Assembly (NCBI GenBank): GCA_003290165.1 | Contig: QNQO01001174.1 | Span: forward strand, 62,001-126,000 | Length of the DNA stretch: 64,000 nt | Direction of reading: 5' to 3' | Origin: Berberis thunbergii | Lineage: Eukaryota > Streptophyta > Magnoliopsida > Ranunculales > Berberidaceae | Shown: piece after piece, positions 61,023 through 64,000 of the stretch | Position numbering within the stretch: position 1 is the first letter of the stretch | Layout of the letters: each line of letters begins with the position of its first letter | Translations under genes and position numbers: made by a program | The notes under the pieces: generated by a model | What the model was told of the DNA's origin: nothing | What the model saw: the letters and a program-made list of their open reading frames with translations, nothing else | The model's database searches: none

Positions 61023-62080
61023 CTATGAATTAGACAAAAATGACCTATCTAATGACACAATAGTCTTCATTTACTTTAAGAGAAAACACAGTTTTTCTTT
61101 GAATCTAGAATAAAGCAAGCAAGAGATTTAGGAACATGTCCAAGTCTCTAATGCACACTTAAAATTGGATATCTTGGTGACACATAGTAGCAAGCTAGTC
61201 TTCAGAGAGTTTGATATCGACTCTCAAATTGTCCCTCTCCAAGTATTTTTAGAACAACCATGACGTTCAAGTTGATGTGTAATCTTCACTTCTAAAACCT
61301 CATGACCAGGCAAATTCGATCGGTCTCCTAACTTTCTAGTCTATCAGTCATCACTGTAGAAAAGTCGATAAAGATTTCACATTTTCGTTCATACTGGTTT
61401 TAATGAATGGATCAAATGGTAAAGAGCCCATTTGAAATGATCAAAACCATAAGCTATGATATGAGGAAAAATCCTCTCTCAAAGCATTCCATTCAAGAAG
61501 CCAGCACATTCAAAGTATTGTATGTAAGTTCAAGAATAATTATTTTCAACATAAAGAGGGCCAACAATGTTGACATTTAACCCATTTAACTTAATCTAGG
61601 CATTTGGTATCTCAGTTGCAACCAGGGTGACATGGGTGTGATATTGAAAGACGGATGAAATCCCCAAAGTGTTTATGTGTATCTTGAGATTGTCAAAATT
61701 TTCATTTAATGATGCCACATCATCCTGGTTGCAAAACCTAGTTGCAGAACTCGATTGCAAAACTTGATTCCCTAGCCTCACTCGAATGTATAAGCAGCAC
61801 CTAGCTGCTTCTAAAAGAGGCCTCACGTAAATGTACATTTTTGGCTATTAATATAAGTTTTATTATCAAAATAAAAACTTTATGAACTAGGTCGATGATC
61901 TATCCGAATGTACACTTTTCTTGTGCTGCTTTCATTCTGTAACTCTTTTACTCACATAGAATTTACTTATAGTGGTATTTTTCAACTTTGCCAAAAGATG
62001 GATGAAGATTATTAACAGTGACGGTCATCAAGCATAGAGTGATAGAGATTGAAATGCAAAAAATATTCTAGAACGAGCGA
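61023..62080. repeat. End of the interrupted 406-bp unit and segment Y, copy 2
   Basis: Starts inside a repeat unit (TATGAATTAGACAAAAATGA) and continues through TTTGAATCTAGAATAAAGC into segment Y, paralleling 54711-55640. About 90 bp of the unit between 56057 and 61023 is missing. Contains a family B MITE not present in copy 1. Confidence 0.8.
61614..61777. mobile_element. Family B MITE, copy inside segment Y copy 2
   Basis: TTGCAACCAGGGTGACATGG on the left and CCACATCATCCTGGTTGCAA on the right are inverse repeats; a further TTGATTCCCTAG block ends it. The homologous place in segment Y copy 1 (about 55312-55360) lacks this pair of inverted repeats. Confidence 0.6.
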
Positions 62081-62130
62081 TGAAGAAATAAGGAAGAGGT
62101 GTCGAATTTGAATAACCCTAAATTACAGAG

Positions 62131-63800
62131 TAACATTTTTTTTTGTCAAACACGAAGATGTTTATTAGGGAAAGAGAAGGAAACAAATTACAAAGAGAAA
62201 CATTCCTATATCAAGGAATGCCAAGACACCATGAAGGTGTCAAAACCCAAATCCCTAAACAAATTACAAGCCGAACTCATCATCCACAACAATTCTCTAA
62301 TCTCGATAAAGATGGAGTGTTCTGATCTGTTGAGCCCTTCAAATACCCTCTTATTTCTTTCTTTCCACACACACCACATGAGTACGTGAGGACTCCTACG
62401 CCATAACCACTCCCCCGTCGGGAAGGATTAGCTTGGGACCACCAACTTAGCCAATCTAAAATGAAGCCTTGAAACATCAAACTCAAACCAAATTCTGAAA
62501 AGAAACTGCTTCAAATGGATTTGGAGAATTTGCAGTAAAGCATCAAATGATCCAGTGTCTCGTCAATTTCATTGCAAAGCACACAAAGACTCCCTGTGTG
62601 GATTCTTCTTTTCCTTAACCTATCTTTAGTCAAAATCTTCTCATGTAACACTGACCAACTAAGGAAATTAATCTGAGGAAAAATGTTTTTCACCCATACC
62701 AGATTCTTGTGAGAGGAAATGAAGGGGTTGGAGTGAGTCTCATAATGAGAGGCAGCCAACATATCAGAAAATTCTTTCACCGAGAAGCCCATACCTTTAC
62801 CCTTCCACACCAAACTGTCAAATCCCTCTGAGAGCATCAGTCTATCCAACAGATGCATTAAATTGGCGACATCCTCTAGCTCCCCAGTATTTAGGGGTCT
62901 TCGAAAGGAAAGATCCCAAGAATTGCCATTAGACCAAAAATTGCTCACACTCCCATATTGATTGTTGTTAATGATAAACAACATTGGAAACATATCCTTC
63001 AAAGATTGGTTACTACACCAAAAATCATGCCAGAAAGAGATGAGATCACCGTTCCCACATCAAAGAGAGGTGTGAGGGTAGAAGCCACTTGCGCACCGGG
63101 AGATGGACTTCCACAAAGAGCATCCGTAGGAAGTGTACTTAGTTCTTTTTTTCCAAACCCATCTATTGCGCCCATATTTATCCATAATGAGGTATTTCCA
63201 TAAATTGTCATTTTCTTCTGCAAATCGCCAATGCAACTTAGAAAGTAATGCAAAATTGAAAGTGAACACCTGGTGAATGCCTAAACCACCTCGAGATTTA
63301 GGGCAACAAATTTTCTCCCAGCCCACTAAATGCATCTTTCTAGACTTTTGAGTAGAACTCCAAAGGAAATCGCGCATGATTTGTTCCATCTTGGCTGATA
63401 TTAAAGAGGAAACCTTAATAAGAGACAGAATGAACACAGGGATAGACGCTAATGTGGATTGGACAAGAGCTAATCTGCCTGCTTTAGAGAGAAATTTTCG
63501 TTTCCAAGACGCTAATTTTGATTCTATCCTTTTGATTGTCTCATCCCACACAGCTTTACTTTTAAAACTAGCACCCAAATGCATGCCCAAGTACTTAACT
63601 GGAAGTTGACCCGCTGAACAACCCAATAAACCCGCCAACTGGTGTAGAAGAGGGACGTCTCCAATAGGAAAAACCACTGATTTGTGAAAGTTGATTTCCA
63701 GACCTGAAATAACTTCAAACCAAAGCATAATTCTTTTAAGAGTAAGAACCTGATAAGCAGAAGCATCACAAAAGAGGATAGTATCATCCGCATAGTAGCA
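62131..63800 (-). pseudogene. 5'-truncated LINE (L1-type ORF2, RT end and zf-RVT)
   Basis: Minus strand. The element starts within the reverse transcriptase at the YADD motif (about 63785-63796) and continues with FEVISGLEINFHKS, PVKYLGMHLGA, WKRKFLSKAGRLALVQSTL and GGLGIHQVFTFN. The frame breaks near 63055, and a second frame (62511-63002) gives the zinc-binding domain (NFLSWSVLHEKILTKDRL, CVLCNEIDETLDHLMLYC). The 3' end is a run of nine A (T on the plus strand, 62131-62139). No target duplication located. Fewer lesions than the LINE at 4765, so younger. Confidence 0.85.
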
Positions 63801-63907
63801 TTAAGGCAAGAATCTTTAAAAAAAATGGTTGTTTCAATGGTTTGGGATTAAAATAGTTGTAAAAGGAATCACAACCATATATTAGGATAAGCTTTATGAA
63901 AATTTAA
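63801..63907. other. Short intergenic gap
   Basis: AT-rich sequence between the LINE edge and a Tourist-like end. Nothing recognised. Confidence 0.4.
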
Positions 63908-64000
63908 GGTCATTTTGGTTGGCTATTTTTTTTTATGGGAAATGGATTTCATTTTGCCTGTTGTGCAAATTTTTGTTGGTTGTCTATTTATTGGTAGAAA
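63908..64000. mobile_element. Tourist-like MITE, partial at window edge
   Basis: Begins TAA/GGTCATTTTGGTTGGCTA and continues with GCAAATTTTTGTTGG and TCTATTTATTG, matching the left halves of the copies at 26146 and 26469. The right end lies outside the window. Confidence 0.6.

Overview
This is nuclear DNA from a flowering plant, most likely a eudicot. The evidence is: genes split by GT-AG introns, plant-only families (a TRICHOME BIREFRINGENCE-LIKE fragment, a clade B AP2C-type phosphatase, a FAR1/OTU protein, a 2-oxoglutarate dioxygenase relic), AT-rich intergenic DNA, and plant chromovirus, Athila-type, LINE, MULE and MITE remains. No tRNA, rRNA, CRISPR or organellar feature was seen. The species cannot be named from this sequence.

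Four genes look intact. (1) A 19-exon AMP deaminase of the FAC1 type on the minus strand (9164-21192, 802 aa); every splice junction keeps the frame. (2) A five-exon plus-strand gene (27354-29246, 432 aa) that joins a FAR1-like zinc DNA-binding region to an OTU-type cysteine protease domain and has no MULE transposase core. (3) A four-exon RNA polymerase III subunit RPC9/CRCP homologue (41321-43259, 137 aa). (4) A four-exon AP2C1-like protein phosphatase 2C with a MAP-kinase docking motif (46628-48284, 389 aa). These genes act in separate pathways (purine salvage, unknown, Pol III transcription, MAPK dephosphorylation) and do not form a functional cluster.

Broken host genes are a TBL fragment (1866-2257, minus) and a 2-oxoglutarate/Fe(II) dioxygenase (30056-33676, plus).

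Mobile DNA fills most of the rest. At 35204-40775 lies a 5.57-kb chromovirus (Ty3/gypsy with chromodomain), minus-oriented, with 448-bp LTRs that differ at 6 sites. Its coding region is dead (three frameshifts, two stops), and it sits inside a foldback MITE. LINE remains lie at 4765-6312, in an AMP deaminase intron (14060-14660) and at 62131-63800. A MuDR-type transposase relic lies at 25440-25890. Several MITE families recur: foldback elements (six loci, two with perfect 9-bp target duplications), Tourist-like elements, and two other inverted-repeat families.

The right-hand quarter is structurally the most unusual part. A roughly 406-bp unit is repeated ten times (50722-54786); the last eight copies alternate between two subtypes, giving an 812-813-bp dimeric higher-order repeat. 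The array and its flanks form one arm of an older duplication. The other arm (55625-62080) holds one unit broken by a gag-bearing LTR element, itself entered by an Athila-type element, and a later deletion removed the left parts of both.
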